Under the pieces are notes generated by a model. The model saw nothing but the letters and a program-made list of their open reading frames with translations. It had not been told where the DNA came from and made no database searches. From contig JAHEYM010000268.1 of the NCBI GenBank assembly GCA_023251595.1, positions 1-5,915 on the forward strand: a stretch of DNA of 5,915 nucleotides, in the 5' to 3' direction. Both the position numbers and the translations under genes were made by a program. Positions 5,317-5,915 of the stretch are shown here, in pieces. The DNA comes from Bacteroidota bacterium (GTDB lineage Bacteria; Bacteroidota; Bacteroidia; AKYH767-A; JABDAW01). How positions within the stretch are numbered: position 1 is the first letter of the stretch; every line of letters begins with the position of its first letter.

Positions 5317-5915
5317 ATGAAAAAACTCTACATAATCGGACTTCTTTTTCTTATATATCTGAATTTCACCCAAGCTCAAAATGTCTCTATCCAATCCGAC
5401 AGCATAATATTTCAGGACGATTTTGAAACCACACAGAATTGGGGTATTTTTGAAGAAATTGTGGGCGGGGATACATGTCATCATACAAGTACCCTGAATT
5501 GTTGTTATGATAATGGTTTGGGTGAGGTGGACAGTAGCAGCGAATATGCGCATTATGGAACACATAGTTTGCTGGTTTGGGCGAATAAAAATTTATCGAT
5601 TGAGAGTAATCATGTTATCGGGCACGACTCCATTTCGGGAGATGGGATTTTAGGTCGTTATACATATAGTACATATTTCTTCATCCCAAACGATCCTGAT
5701 ACCGCGCAAACGGGACCTGAATTCAGCGTTCAGAGTACCAGAATTGTTTTACCAGATTCTCTCACTTTTACTGTTGGAATTCAATATGTTCAAAATCCCT
5801 GGGTGCATGCAAAATGGAATATTTATCATGATGCTCAATGGGACTCAATCGACACAGGTATATTTAATTATATATTATTGCGAAACACCCGGTACTATCT
5901 CGAAATAAAATTTGA
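5317..5915 (+). CDS. Secreted protein with likely N-terminal beta-sandwich domain, partial at the right edge
   Basis: I translated 199 codons with no stop from the ATG at 5317 to the window end, so the C-terminus is missing. An in-frame TGA directly precedes the ATG, which fixes the start as the first possible one. Residues 1-20 form a clear signal peptide (KK, hydrophobic core, then TQA), with likely cleavage before Q21. The mature start, FQDDFETTQNWGIFEE (32-47), followed by AHYGTHSLLVWAN (78-90), resembles the opening of LamG/carbohydrate-binding-type jelly-roll modules. In those, a D-F-E-x-W element leads into a G-x-H-S-L strand. Further strands, such as GRYTYSTYFFIP (113-124) and FTVGIQYV (151-158), continue the beta pattern. 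TGPEFSVQSTR (132-142) may be a family signature. Three cysteines (C54, C62, C63) cluster in one loop. Many such Bacteroidota proteins end in a type IX secretion sorting domain, but that end is not visible. No enzyme motif is recognised. Confidence 0.8.
   Translation, partial: MKKLYIIGLLFLIYLNFTQAQNVSIQSDSIIFQDDFETTQNWGIFEEIVGGDTCHHTSTLNCCYDNGLGEVDSSSEYAHYGTHSLLVWANKNLSIESNHVIGHDSISGDGILGRYTYSTYFFIPNDPDTAQTGPEFSVQSTRIVLPDSLTFTVGIQYVQNPWVHAKWNIYHDAQWDSIDTGIFNYILLRNTRYYLEIKF

Noticed and set aside
5272..5565. Minus-strand open frame of 97 codons opposite the secreted protein gene
   Set aside because: It is antisense to a frame with a clear signal peptide and has no coherent domain or start signal of its own.

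Overview
The window looks like a chromosomal housekeeping segment from a member of the Bacteroidota (Chitinophagales/Sphingobacteriales-like). The evidence is moderately AT-rich DNA, TAnnTTTG-type -7 promoter boxes, mostly absent Shine-Dalgarno sequences, and a mutL, rhomboid, rhomboid, endonuclease/exonuclease/phosphatase gene order that I associate with this phylum. This assignment rests on recognition and not on a database search.

Positions 1-4380 hold five genes on the minus strand, read right to left. They are a 59-residue tail-anchored membrane protein (4287-4108), the mismatch-repair protein MutL (4039-2180), two tandem rhomboid serine proteases (2172-1450 and 1448-549), and the N-terminal part of a membrane-anchored endonuclease/exonuclease/phosphatase protein that leaves the window at base 1. 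From mutL onward the genes are separated by 7 nt, 1 nt and a 1-nt overlap, so they almost certainly form one transcript. A good -7 box lies just upstream of mutL at 4090-4083. Both rhomboids keep the Ser-His dyad. MutL has an intact ATPase half, but its C-terminal endonuclease motifs are degenerate.

Positions 4380-5174 carry, on the same strand, a putative lipoprotein or outer-membrane protein with many short amphipathic beta-like segments. Positions 5175-5316 are a divergent intergenic region with one candidate -7 box on each strand. From 5317 to the right edge an open plus-strand gene encodes a secreted, probably beta-sandwich protein. It has a clear signal peptide, and its C-terminus lies outside the window.

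The mutL cluster joins DNA repair to membrane proteolysis by gene order only, and the sequence shows no direct functional link. I found no RNA genes, CRISPR arrays, insertion sequences or phage features, and nothing that clearly forms a new defence or mobile system. The points most worth a second look are the degenerate MutL nuclease site, the small membrane protein ahead of mutL with an unusually strong ribosome binding site, a heptamer repeat at 4362-4379, and the partly unrecognised secreted protein at the right edge.
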